Positions 44,656-54,103 of a stretch of DNA of 64,000 bases are shown one piece after another. The notes below the pieces were generated by a model. It made no database searches. It saw only the letters and a list, made by a program, of their open reading frames with translations, and was not told where the DNA came from. Origin of the DNA: Ursus arctos (taxonomy: Eukaryota; Chordata; Mammalia; Carnivora; Ursidae); assembly GCF_023065955.2 (NCBI RefSeq), contig NW_026622919.1:4104501-4168500 (forward strand). Direction: 5' to 3'. Position 1 is the first letter of the stretch, and each line of letters starts with the position of its first letter. A program made the translations under genes and the position numbers.

Positions 44656-44849
44656 TATTTTTTAAAGATTTTATTTATTTATTTGACAGAGAGACAGCCA
44701 GCGAGAGAGGGAACACAAGCAGGGGGAGTGGGAGAGGAAGAAGCAGGCTCCCAGCAGAGGAGCCCGATGTGGGGCTCAATCCCAGAACGCCGGGATCACG
44801 CCCTGAGCCGAAGGCAGAGGCTTAACTGCTGTGCCACCCAGGCACCCCA
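44656..44849 (-). mobile_element. Younger arctoid-type SINE
   Basis: Full-length reverse copy: TTTTTTAAAGATTTTATTTA tail side, GACAGCCAGCGAGAGAGG, CCGGGATCACGCCCTGAGCC, with the head ending at 44848. The 11-bp target duplication AGAGTAAGATA lies at 44645-44655 and 44850-44860. Confidence 0.97.
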
Positions 44850-44860
44850 AGAGTAAGATA

Positions 44861-45234
44861 TTTTTATGTGCTTTCCTGAAAGAGTCCCCACATATGCATA
44901 CACGTCAAGATCCACAAATCCTGGATCCTCGCTTTCCAAGTTGGGAGACCAAGCTCAGCAGCTTGTCCCCACTCCTTGGGCAAGAGTCTAAGCAGCGGGC
45001 CCTGGGGCCTCTTCATTTCCCGGTCACCCACCGGCTGCCTGAGTCCCCCACCTCCACCTGGTCCTGGGGGGTGATCCAGTTCTGAACTTGAGCTGCGGAG
45101 GGAGCCAGGGTGCAGGCAGATGGCGGTGGGGGCTGAGTCTTGCTCTCAGCGGTCCTTACTCTGTATCTCACGGTGGCCCCAGTCTCCTAATATGCCACCA
45201 GGCTTTGTTTCCCACGCTTCTTCTTGATGTTGAT
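44861..45234. other. Unique sequence, nothing recognised
   Basis: No gene or named repeat is supported between the SINE and the L2 fragment. Confidence 0.5.
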
Positions 45235-45425
45235 AAACCATTTGCTCATTTATTCCACAAGTAGGTACCAGCGCCCACCAGCTGCCTGGCACCCAGCTGA
45301 GCGTGAGGGACAAGGTGGTGAGTAAGGGGTCATGTCCTCCTGCCTTCAGGAGCTCACGCTCCGCAGGGGAAGGGGAACAGGGTGGCGAGTCCATGAATGG
45401 GAAGAAAGTACAGGAGCCTATGGGT
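45235..45425 (-). mobile_element. L2 LINE fragment
   Basis: TTTGCTCATTTATTCCACAA, CAGCTGCCTGGCACCCAGC, GGGACAAGGTGGTGAGTAAG, TTCAGGAGCTCACGCTCCG and GGGTGGCGAGTCCATGAATG follow the reverse L2 3' segment. Confidence 0.7.
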
Positions 45426-45940
45426 TGGGGGGCTCTGACCCGCCTGGGGGTGCGGTGAGCCTGGGCGATGCTTCTGGCTGTCTGCAGTGTTGCTGACCTT
45501 TCCTGCCCTCCTTGGGTTTGTAGGCTGGGCACAGAACGTGTGCCGCTGGGGACAGACATGGTGTTTCTTTTAATTCCTGGTGATCACATGGGGGTCCGGG
45601 GTCCGCCTCTGCGGCTGCTTTTTTACCACCTTTCCAAAGAGGAGTTTATTTGCCCTGTTAGGTCTCAGCCCCTGTGCTGGGGAAGAGATGAGGACCTCAG
45701 GCCTCTGGCCCCGGCCTGCCCCGTGGCCCTGCCCTGTTCCCGCCCCCCCCCCCCCCCCCCGTGGCCCCGGTGGCCCCTGCCCCGCCCCCCAGCACCGGGC
45801 AGGCAGTGGCTCAGCCCCGGCTTGTGAGAGCAGCCTGCATTTTGGTTCCCTCAAAAAGATCTGCCCTAAATTGCTTCTTAAAGTGTCTGTGACGTTTCCC
45901 CTCCCACTAATCGTGTAAAGATACGTCTTTCCCCACTTTG
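45426..45940. other. Unique GC-rich sequence with a C18 run
   Basis: An 18-base C run at 45743-45760. No gene is recognised. The stretch before 45940 grades into the L1 element. Confidence 0.55.
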
Positions 45941-46447
45941 TTTCCCCCATCCCCCCATCACCTCCCCTCTGGCACCCGCCAGTTCGCGCTCTGTAGCTAG
46001 GAGTCTGTTTTCTTGTTTATCTCTCTTTCCTTTGTTCATTTGTTTTGTTTTTAAAGCTCCACATAAGAGTGAAATCATATGGCATTTGTCTTTCTCTGCC
46101 TGGCTTATGTCGCTTAGCATTATACCCTCTAGGTCCGTCCACGTTGTTGCAAATGGCAAGATTTCCTTTTTTTTTTTTTTTTTTTTTTTGTATGGCTGAG
46201 TCATATTCCAGTGTGTATCTATACAGCCCACCTTCGGTATCCGTTCAGCAGCTGACGGACACGTGGGCTGCTCCCACATCTTGGCTATTGTAGATAATGC
46301 CGCCTAAACGCAGGGGTGCTAAACGCAGGGGTGCGCCTATCTTTTCAAATTCGTATTTTTGTTTTCTTTGAGTAAATACTCACTAGTGGGATTACTAGCT
46401 CATACGTATTTCTGTGTTAATTTTCTGCGGACCCTCCATACTGTTTT

Positions 46448-46696
46448 CTACAGCGGCTGCACCCGTCTGCATTCCCAGCAACAGTGCACGAGGGCTCCTG
46501 TTTCTCCGCATCCTCTCCAACACTGGTTGTGTCTTGTGTTTTTTATTCTAGCCGTTCTGACAGGTGTAAAGCGATACGTCATTGTGGCTTGAATCTGCGT
46601 TTCCCTGATGATGAGAGATGTTGAGCATCTTCTCATGTGTCTGTTGGCCATCTGGACATCTTCTTTGGAAAAATGTCTACTCAGGTCTTCTGCCAT
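46448..46696 (-). pseudogene. L1 ORF2 C-terminal remnant
   Basis: An 82-codon open remnant of the L1 ORF2 protein, which in an intact element carries endonuclease and reverse transcriptase activity. Only the C-terminal region is here. It keeps the Cys motif C-X3-C-X7-H-X4-C (residues 59, 63, 71, 76) and the CSTSLIIRE segment typical of ORF2. The N-terminal boundary is the ATG next to the SINE insertion, not a true start. The frame is isolated and the element lacks its 5' part, so it cannot be functional. Confidence 0.88.
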
Positions 46697-46701
46697 TTTT
46701 A

Positions 46702-46916
46702 TTATTTTATTTTATTTTTATTTTTTAAAAGATTTTATTTATTTATTCGACAGAGATAGAGACAGCCAGCGAGAGAGGGAACATAAGCAGGGGGAGTGGG
46801 AGAGGAAGAAGCAGGCTCCCAGCAGAGGAGCCTGATGTGGGGCTCGATCCCAGAACGCCGGGATCACGCCCTGAGCTGAAGGCAGACGCTTAACCACTGT
46901 GCCACCCAGGCGCCCC
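46702..46916 (-). mobile_element. Younger arctoid-type SINE inserted in L1
   Basis: Full-length reverse copy with GACAGCCAGCGAGAGAGG and CCACCCAGGCGCCCC. The exact 15-bp target duplication CTTCTGCCATTTTTA lies at 46687-46701 and 46917-46931. It post-dates the L1. Confidence 0.97.
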
Positions 46917-47080
46917 CTTCTGCCATTTTTAAACCGGATTATTGGTTTTTTGGTGGTGTTGAGTTGTACATGTTCCTTATATATTTTGGGTATTAACCCC
47001 TTATGGGATGTCATTTGCAAATATCTTCTCCCACTCAATAGGTTGCCTTTCTGTCTTGTTGATGGTTTCCTTTGCTGTAC

Positions 47081-47438
47081 ATGTGAAGATATGTTTGAAC
47101 GGAGAAGAGCTTGACCCATTTCCTGAAAGGCCCTTTATGCTTCGGGGATTGCCAGCAAACAGGGTGCTAGGGAGAACCTATGAGCAGTAATTTGCATCAA
47201 GTGACAGAGTGGGTGGCAGCCCAGGTGGGAACTGTGTCTCTTCTGTCACCATGGCCTGTAGCACTTTTCTAGACCCACCAGATCACATGACGAGGTGGTA
47301 GCCATTTATCCAAAATGATGCTCTGCAGGGCGATAGGGGCTGGTTATTGAGCCCAAGAGCCAAGGAGCCTTCTCTGATGATGTGTTGTAAACTCCCACTA
47401 CCCTTGGACTGGCTCATTGTTAAGCAGCCAAGACTTCC
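47081..47438. other. Unique sequence, nothing recognised
   Basis: No gene or named repeat between the L1 end and the CATC microsatellite. Confidence 0.5.
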
Positions 47439-47488
47439 CATCCATCCATCCATCCATCCATCTATCCATCCATCCATCCATCCATCCA
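47439..47488 (+). repeat. (CATC)n microsatellite
   Basis: About 12 CATC units with one CTAT interruption, directly abutting the L2 3' end. It probably grew from the (CATT)n-like L2 tail. Confidence 0.95.
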
Positions 47489-47960
47489 GCGTTTACTCAA
47501 CTGTACTGGGTACCAGGGGCACCTGGAGCCCATAGGAAGATGGGGAGGCTCCCTGGAGGCAGAGGTGGTCCAGCTGGGTTCTGCAGGAGTAGAGGAGCTG
47601 CTGGGAGAGGAAGCTCAGTGGTGGTGGTGTGTGTGTTCAAGGCCCAAGACGTAAGAGCTGCCCTCGTGGCGGCCAGGAGAGGCCCGGCAGCTTAAGCTTT
47701 GGCAGAGCCATGCGGTTGGAGGGTGATGGGTGTGAGTGGGAGCCCCATGTTGTGACATGAATGAGGGGTTTCTGAGGATGGGCTCTGCAGGCTTGGTGGC
47801 TGGCTGCAGGGGTGAGGGGAGCAGAGACCTTGAAGGGGACTCCTACTTCTGGTTTGAGCAGAGTGCAGGGGCCGTTCTGGAGGAAAGGGAGCCAACAGAC
47901 TGATCCAGAGAAAAAGCGCTTGTCCAGGTGAGCACCTTTTTGAGGGACGTCCTCTACGAT
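47489..47960 (-). mobile_element. L2 LINE fragment
   Basis: GCGTTTACTCAACTGTACTG and GGTACCAGGGGCACC begin the reverse L2 3' end. Further segments (GGCTCCCTGGAGGCAGAGG, TTCAAGGCCCAAGACG, GGTTGGAGGGTGATGGG) follow the L2 internal order to about 47960, with strong divergence. Confidence 0.5.
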
Positions 47961-48855
47961 AGCCTGGAATGACGCGGGCACAGCTTCGTCCTATTTGGTG
48001 AGGAGACAGGGCTCCTCCTGCAAGGTGGTGGGTATGGGGAGGAACAGGACAGGGAGCGGGTGTCCTTGGCACTGTCCGATTCCCTTTGTTTCTGGCTCCG
48101 ACACCCTTGGCGCTGGCCTGGCTTCGGTTGCAGGAGCGGAACCGGGATGCGGGCACTTCCGCGGACATCCCCCCCCCCCCCCCCCCCGCCCGCTGCTCTC
48201 TGCTGTCTCCTTCATCCACTTGTAAAATGATGAAGGCTCGGGGCAGTCTGAGCCAGGACTGCCAAATCAGGTACACACGCTCAGAGACTAAATCCCGGCT
48301 CGAAGTCTGTTTACTCTAACAAATTAATCTCTCTGATGCCTGGAGAAGACATGAAACAAAGACCCAGCCCTGAATTCCAAGCGCTCCCCTGCAGTTAGCA
48401 ATCTCTCCAGGTACAAACTCTGTCTGGGCTCAGGGCATGCATCCTCCGTGTGGGACCCTCCCGCCAGGTTTGTGGACACATAATTCATCAGATTGATTAG
48501 TTGCTCACACAGTCCCCTCCCAGATGCTCCATCCTTGGTGAAGTCCAGCCTGGTTGTAGGACAAAGAGGGAAACGCAGTGGGATCCGTGGCAGCCGGGAG
48601 CTGGGACCACATCGACCCACTTGCTGAAATAAGATGTCTCGGGTGCGGATGACTTTGCTCCCACCAACAGTTTCGAGGGCAGCAGCCAGGGCGCCTGTGG
48701 TCGTCCACGCCACTAGAAGTGGTGAGAATGGAGGAAAGGATCTGCACGGGGATCAGGATACCTGGGTTCTTGGCCTGCTCTGCGTCCCACCAGTTCCGTG
48801 TCTTGAGTTGACTTTTCCATGCCTTCTTCTCATCAGTCAACTGGGACACAGCGAT
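47961..48855. other. Unique sequence with a C19 run
   Basis: A 19-base C run at 48169-48187. The 129-codon minus-strand frame at 48324-48713 has no known domain. No gene is called. Confidence 0.5.
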
Positions 48856-49045
48856 GGGCTGGAGTGTGTCCCCCAAAATCCACATGTTGAAGCCCTAATT
48901 CCTAGGGCCTCAGGATATTTGGAGACAGGCACCTTGATCTTGGACTTCCAGCCTCCAGAATGGGGAGAAAAGAAGGATCTGTTTAGAAGCCCCTGCATCC
49001 ATGGTGCTTTCTGATGGCAGCCCGAGCTGACCAACATGGACCCTG
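48856..49045 (+). mobile_element. MLT1-type MaLR LTR with internal deletion
   Basis: CCCCCAAAATCCACATGTTG, AAGCCCTAATTCCTAGGGCC and GGATATTTGGAGACAGGC jump to CCTTGATCTTGGACTTCCAG, CCTCCAGAATGGGGAG and GGCAGCCCGAGCTGACC. The middle of the LTR (about 150-200 bp in other copies) is missing. Compare the fuller copy at 30970-31300. Confidence 0.85.
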
Positions 49046-49396
49046 CGCCTTCCTGGGGGCAGCCCGGGTGGCTGGAGGGCCCTGCCACGGACCGCCGGCA
49101 ATCAGAAGGCCTTGAGCAAGTCTCTTTCTTTCCCTTGTATTCCATTCAGGAGAAAAATCTCCTTTGGAAAAGATATGTCTTTACTGCCTGCTAACACTTG
49201 GAAATCTCCCTTTTTAAAAGGGAGGTGAAATTCTCATGGCTTAAAATCAACCGTTAACCGTTTGAAAGCGGACGCTTTCGTGGCACTTAGCACGTCCGCA
49301 GCGGTGTGCAACCAGCACCTGTCCAGCTCTGGGACCCCGGCATCAGCCCCAAGGGAAAGCCCGTGCCCATGACGCATCACTCCATTCAGACCTGGC
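49046..49396. other. Unique sequence, nothing recognised
   Basis: No gene or repeat is supported. TTTTTAAAAGGGAGG near 49211 sits in an AT-richer stretch. Confidence 0.5.
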
Positions 49397-49617
49397 CCCG
49401 TCCCCCCACCAACCCCCCTGCTCCCCTACCATCCCTCCTGCTCCCTACTGTCACCCCATCTCCCCACCCCCACTGTACCCCACCCCCATTCCCTGCCATC
49501 CCTGCCCCCTAGCGTCCCCCCACCTGCCCCCACTGTCCCCCACCTTCCTCCCCTATCCCCCCATGTTCCCCCCACCCCCCCATCACCTCCACCACTGCCC
49601 CCCCTCCATCCCCCCAG
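49397..49617 (+). repeat. C-rich polypyrimidine tract
   Basis: About 220 bp dominated by CCCC, CCCCA and CTCC words, with many runs of four to seven C. The complement could form G-quadruplexes and this strand i-motifs. It borders the L1M fragment. Confidence 0.85.
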
Positions 49618-49629
49618 TGTCCTATGTCC

Positions 49630-49985
49630 CTAGTTTGCTTTCAGTCTCTATGGAGTTACTTCTTCAGGATATTTCATAGAAATGCAATTACATTACCTTT
49701 GAACTTTTACCCAGAATAATGTTCTCAAGGTTCATCCATGTTGCGGTGTATGTCAGCACTTCATTCCTTTTTACGGCTGAAAATACCCCATTGTGCAGAC
49801 AGACCACGTTTTGCTTATTCTTCCCTCCGTCGATGGACGATGGGGCTATTGCCACCTTTTGACTATTGTGAACAGAGCTGCTGTGAACATAGGGTACAGT
49901 AATTGTTTGGAAATCAATTTTTAATTCTCTTGGGCATATACCTAAGAGTGGAATTCCTAGGTTATATAATAATCCTATGATTACA
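49630..49985 (-). mobile_element. L1M LINE fragment
   Basis: The plus strand reads as antisense L1: TCATAGAAATGCAATTACAT, ATAATGTTCTCAAGGTTCAT, CTTCATTCCTTTTTACGGC, TTGACTATTGTGAACAGAGC and TTGGGCATATACCTAAGAGT. Older and more diverged than the copy at 45.9-47.1 kb. Confidence 0.9.
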
Positions 49986-50259
49986 TTTTTGAAGAATGAA
50001 TATGTCTCTTTTTAATCATACAAGAGCAGGCTTCAGGATGCAAAACTTCAGCCGGTAAGAGCATTCAGCTAGACTTCGATGACCTTGATTTTTAATGGTA
50101 CTGATGTTTACAGGATCAGAAAATCCAATACTGAATTTTCGTATTATAGTAGTGACATAAACTTTTTTTTTTAAATTAAGGGTTACTTCACACAGTGATT
50201 GGAAAGCAGCGTTGGGGTGAGCCCCACACAGGGAGGTCCTGTTGTCTGTGTTGTTCACG

Positions 50260-50335
50260 CTCTGACTCCGGCCCCTAAAATAGAGCCTGGCACATACTCG
50301 GTCCTCGTAGGAGTGTGTCTGATGGATGAGTGGAC
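50260..50335 (+). mobile_element. L2 LINE 3' tail
   Basis: CTCTGACTCCGGCCCCTAAA, AGAGCCTGGCACATACTCGG and TGTGTCTGATGGATGAG correspond to the sense L2 3' end. Confidence 0.6.
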
Positions 50336-50394
50336 ATGACCTGCACGTGTTACCGCTCGCAGGACACGTGGGGGGCATAAATCTGGCAGAAATG

Positions 50395-50560
50395 ATCTGC
50401 GAAGCCTGGCACAGTAGCCACCAGACAGCTCCGAGGTGGGGACCCAGTTTCCCAAAATCATCTGCTCAGATGTTGGACAACTTGTAAGCTTTTCTAAGCC
50501 TTCGTTTCTTCACCTGGACAAGGGCTGCTGAGAGGACGGAGTGCGCTGAGGCAAGTTCAG
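50395..50560 (+). mobile_element. MIR-like fragment
   Basis: GGACAACTTGTAAGCTTTTC, TAAGCCTTCGTTTCTTCACC and GGACAAGGGCTGCTGAGAGG resemble the MIR core-to-3' order. Diverged. Confidence 0.45.
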
Positions 50561-50769
50561 CTGCCACCGCCGTTACTAGAATCACGCACAGCGGCAGCAG
50601 GCGGACCCAGGATGGACAGGAGCAGGAAGGGTCGGGAAGGCCCCGCCATGCGGCCCGGACAGGGGAGGCTGGAAGCCGGGTCCGCAGGGGGCAAGGCTGG
50701 CCCGAGGCCGCGAGGATGTGGCCGGGTGCTCTGCAGGGCACAGGGGAAGTGACATCATAGCAACCGCAT

Positions 50770-50955
50770 CTTGTATTTGTTGAGGGCTGGATGGTTTACA
50801 AAAGTGTTTTCACTCCTTTGTCTCCCATGCGATCCGCCCCAAGCCTGACAGGCCGGCAGACACAGAACTCTGACTCCCCTTTCTAGAGGAGAAAGCCTGA
50901 GCCAGAGCCAAGTGAAGGGGGCTCCCCGAAGTTCACATGGCCGGTCAGATTGAGA
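50770..50955 (-). mobile_element. MIR-like SINE fragment
   Basis: GGTTTACAAAAGTGTTTTCA, CTCCTTTGTCTCCCATGC, CCCCTTTCTAGAGGAGAAAG and CGAAGTTCACATGGCCGGTC follow a reverse MIR layout. Confidence 0.5.
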
Positions 50956-52229
50956 GCAGGGAGGAGTGAGCGGAGGATTGTCTTGGCGTCACACGCCCGA
51001 ATCCAACATCCCCTGTCTCTCTCACGGCTTCCAAACCTGCCAGCCCAGCAGTCGGGCCCAGGCCCAGCCTGGGGCTCTGTATTTGAGGTGCCACTGTGGC
51101 ATCTCACGCTGCCCCATTTTGCAGAGCTCTTGCTGGGGTCCTGAAGCACTTGCAGTGTAGACACATTTGTCTAGAGCTTGAGAAGATAGAACCATTCAGC
51201 CCAAGGGGAGAACAACTCGGGAGAAGGGTGGAGGCGGGATTCCAGTCAGGGGCAGACAGCTGTATGATCCTTGCGTGAAGACAGAGGTCCCTCTTCACAT
51301 GCCGTGGCCCTAAGCCACCTCCCTCCCTTCTGCCCAGGATGCTGGATGCCAGACAGCGCGCATTTCCCCACGTCACCGCGCCAACGAGCTGGGCCCCTGC
51401 TTCCCGTCCCACAGACGCCGACGTCTCCGGCTGCCACAGTGGGGGCTGAGTTAAAGGGGCACAGAGAATGGGGCTTGGCTGGGGATCTGGGCTTGGGTCC
51501 ACAGGGAGGGGGGAAGCCGTCCCCTCCCAAACCCAGCGCCAGCGACTTTGACATGAGGTACCGAGCGTCCTGTGTGGGCCCAGCGCGCCTCACGGAGCAG
51601 CAGTCTTCGGAGTGACGTGGAACTCATTACCCCTTCGCGTCGCTGGGGGCTTCCGCCAGCTCCCTTCTCCTGAAAAGATCCTGCCAGGCTTGCTGTTCAT
51701 CTGCGTGTGATTTGTGCTTCCTTCTGCAGGTTTGGGTGCCCCTCGGAAACCTCCCCAGCAGCTACTTAATGAACTACCATTCAGGAGGGCCCCCCACCTC
51801 TCAACAGGCACACGCCCCATCGGGGCCCCGGACCCCCTCTCTGCAGGCCACCACCTGATACCCTACACTACCTCGTGTGACAGCCCGGTCCCCTTTTCTG
51901 TCCCCTCTGGCCGGCCTCATTTAGGTTTTAGAGGTGACCCTGCATCCATCTGTGGGCCACTCACGACCCCCAGCTCCCTGAACAGGTAGCCACACTCCAG
52001 GGTCCCTCTGCTAACTTCAGCGAGGTGAGGAAGAGGAGGCTGTCTGTGTGCGTCGAAGGTTCTCCCACGTGTCAGGGCTAGGATGCCAGTTGCATGCCCC
52101 CTGGGTGTGAGGACAGGACGCTGAGCAGCAGGAGGGAGAATGGGATCCCTGGGACATGCTTTCTGTGTGGCCCCCGGGCCTCCAGAAGCTTGAATGGAAC
52201 GGGCGGCCGTGTTGGCGCCCAGCTGGGTG
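50956..52229. other. Unique GC-rich sequence, nothing recognised
   Basis: Overlapping open frames up to 132 codons without domains. No repeat is named. Confidence 0.5.
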
Positions 52230-52385
52230 ATGGAGTCCGGCACGTGCAACCACGCTCTGCGTCTGTGGCTTCCCCCACAAGCCGAGTGCCAGATGGGCCA
52301 CCAGCGAGCCCAGAGACCTGGGCTGAACCCTTCCTTCTCTGGGCCTCAGTTGACCCACCTGGGAAATGAGGGGCCGGCTTCCATC
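52230..52385 (+). mobile_element. Possible MIR fragment
   Basis: GGGCCTCAGTTGACCCACCT then GGGAAATGAGGGGCC is MIR-like. The upstream part is weak. Confidence 0.4.
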
Positions 52386-52452
52386 CCTGCTCCCGATTCA
52401 GGAGCCCCAAAGACCGTGGATCTCCTACGACTCTGCAGGTAGAAGTTCCCTT

Positions 52453-52660
52453 CTGCTTAGAGTTTATCGGTGCTGCCTTGGAAACGAAGCCAAGGTGACC
52501 TTCGCAACTGGAGTCCTGGGTGGGTACACTGTCCAGGGCCGCGTGCTGTGCTGGACTCCAGTCACCACTGGTTTCAAATGTAGGTTTTATTGTCATTCAA
52601 GTATGGTGACCAACAGATCAGGGGTCAACTCCATCGGGAAGGTAGTTTGTGATTCGTAGA
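52453..52660 (+). repeat. 208-bp near-identical duplication, copy 1
   Basis: Starts CTGCTTAGAGTTTATCGG and ends TTTGTGATTCGTAGA. It matches copy 2 at 53896-54103 at 207 of 208 positions (only G52486 versus A53929 differs). There is no transposon signature, gene or internal repeat. The two copies share no recognisable flank. Confidence 0.97.
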
Positions 52661-53090
52661 TCCCAAGAGGCGGGGCACGCTGTGCCCTGCAGGGCCATGG
52701 GGGGAGTACCAGGGTCGGTCATGGGGCAGAGGGACAGAGGGGAAGGCGGGATCCACAGTCTGCCTTGTGGTTTTCACGGGAAAGAACGGGCTTGGGATGG
52801 GCGAGTTGGAATCATGGACTCCAGGGTGTCGGGGTGGCCTCTCACTGTCTGGTCCCTGGCCCTGGGGTGATCGGGACAGGGCAGTATTGGCCCCAAGTAC
52901 GAAGAGGATGGTTAGGGTGCACGTTCTGGGTTGGTTTGTATATGAAAGACGGGCTCCCTGGGAGCAGAGTGGTTTGCTCCTTCTGGAAGTTCCAGCCCTG
53001 GGAGGGGCCCTGGGTACCAGCGCACCGAGAACATAGAACAGGACAGGGTTAATACGGCACGTAACAAAATGTGTGCTGCACGTAATTTGT
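52661..53090. other. Unique sequence between the duplication and L1M
   Basis: GC-rich, no gene or repeat. It appears only once in the window. Confidence 0.5.
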
Positions 53091-53875
53091 CATTTTTAAA
53101 AAATAATAGACTGTATTTTTTAGAGTGGTTTTAGAAAGATTGAGCACAAAGTATAGAGTTCCCGCATACCCTCCATTTCTAGCACGCACACACACACGCA
53201 CACTCACACACACGCACACACACTCACACACATGCACGCACAGTCACACACACATACACGCATAGTCACACACATGCATATACACGCACGTGCACGCACA
53301 CGCAGTCACACACACTCTCACACATGTGCACACACACACGCACGCGCAGTCACACAGACGTACACACAGTCACACACACGCACACTCACACACATGCATG
53401 CGGTTTCTCCCATTATCAGCGTCTCGCAGGTGGGCCACGCATTTGTTGTAACTGAACCAGTGTTGCCACCCCGTGATTAGTCAGAGTGCACGGTTTACAT
53501 CCGGGTTACGTGGGAGCTGTGCGCTCATGGGCTTGGACAAATGTATAATGACCTGCAGTCGTCACCGTAGTGTCATAGTTCCACTCAAAACCCCCCGCGC
53601 TCCTCCGATTCCCACCTCCCTCCCCCAACCCCGGCAGCCGCGGATCCCTGGACCGTCTCCGTAGCTCTGCCTTTTCCAGAACGTCGTACAGCTGGAGTTC
53701 TCTAGCCTTTCAGACCAACTTCTTTCCCCTACTGATGTGCGTTTAAGCTTCCTACCTGTCTTTTCATGGCTCGATAGCTCATTTCTCTACAGCACTGATT
53801 ACTATTCTGTTGTCTGGATGGACCACAATTTAAATATGATGTTTATCCATTACTCTGATCTTCCTGAAGGAAGGC
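53091..53875 (-). mobile_element. L1M LINE fragment with internal CA expansion
   Basis: Antisense L1M landmarks on the plus strand: GTGGTTTTAGAAAGATTGAG, CCCATTATCAGCGTCTCG, GGCTTGGACAAATGTATAAT, TCTGCCTTTTCCAGAACG, CTTTTCATGGCTCGATAGC and TTGTCTGGATGGACCAC. A CA-rich microsatellite at 53182-53400 sits where the L1 has a short C/A-rich spot. Confidence 0.88.
53182..53400 (+). repeat. CA/CG-rich composite microsatellite
   Basis: About 220 bp of CACACA, CACGCA, TCACAC and CATGCA words, almost entirely alternating pyrimidine-purine. Z-DNA-prone. Confidence 0.95.
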
Positions 53876-53895
53876 GGTGGGCTCCGTTGTAAGGA

Positions 53896-54103
53896 CTGCT
53901 TAGAGTTTATCGGTGCTGCCTTGGAAACAAAGCCAAGGTGACCTTCGCAACTGGAGTCCTGGGTGGGTACACTGTCCAGGGCCGCGTGCTGTGCTGGACT
54001 CCAGTCACCACTGGTTTCAAATGTAGGTTTTATTGTCATTCAAGTATGGTGACCAACAGATCAGGGGTCAACTCCATCGGGAAGGTAGTTTGTGATTCGT
54101 AGA
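53896..54103 (+). repeat. 208-bp near-identical duplication, copy 2
   Basis: Same orientation as copy 1 and offset by 1443 bp. The left flank is the end of the L1M region and its spacer. The right flank is unique GC-rich sequence. Confidence 0.97.

Larger units (their letters stand above)
45941..47080 (-). mobile_element. L1 LINE fragment (3' part of ORF2), interrupted by a SINE
   Basis: On the plus strand the sequence reads as antisense L1: GAGTGAAATCATATGGCATT, CTTAGCATTATACCCTCTAG, GTTGTTGCAAATGGCAAG, CCTCCATACTGTTTTCTACA, CTTCTTTGGAAAAATGTCTA, TCATTTGCAAATATCTTCTC and GTTTCCTTTGCTGTACA. The element is therefore on the minus strand, 5'-truncated and disabled. It contains a 23-base T run (46167-46189), a 15-bp perfect tandem repeat (46305-46334) and a SINE at 46702-46916. 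Confidence 0.95.
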
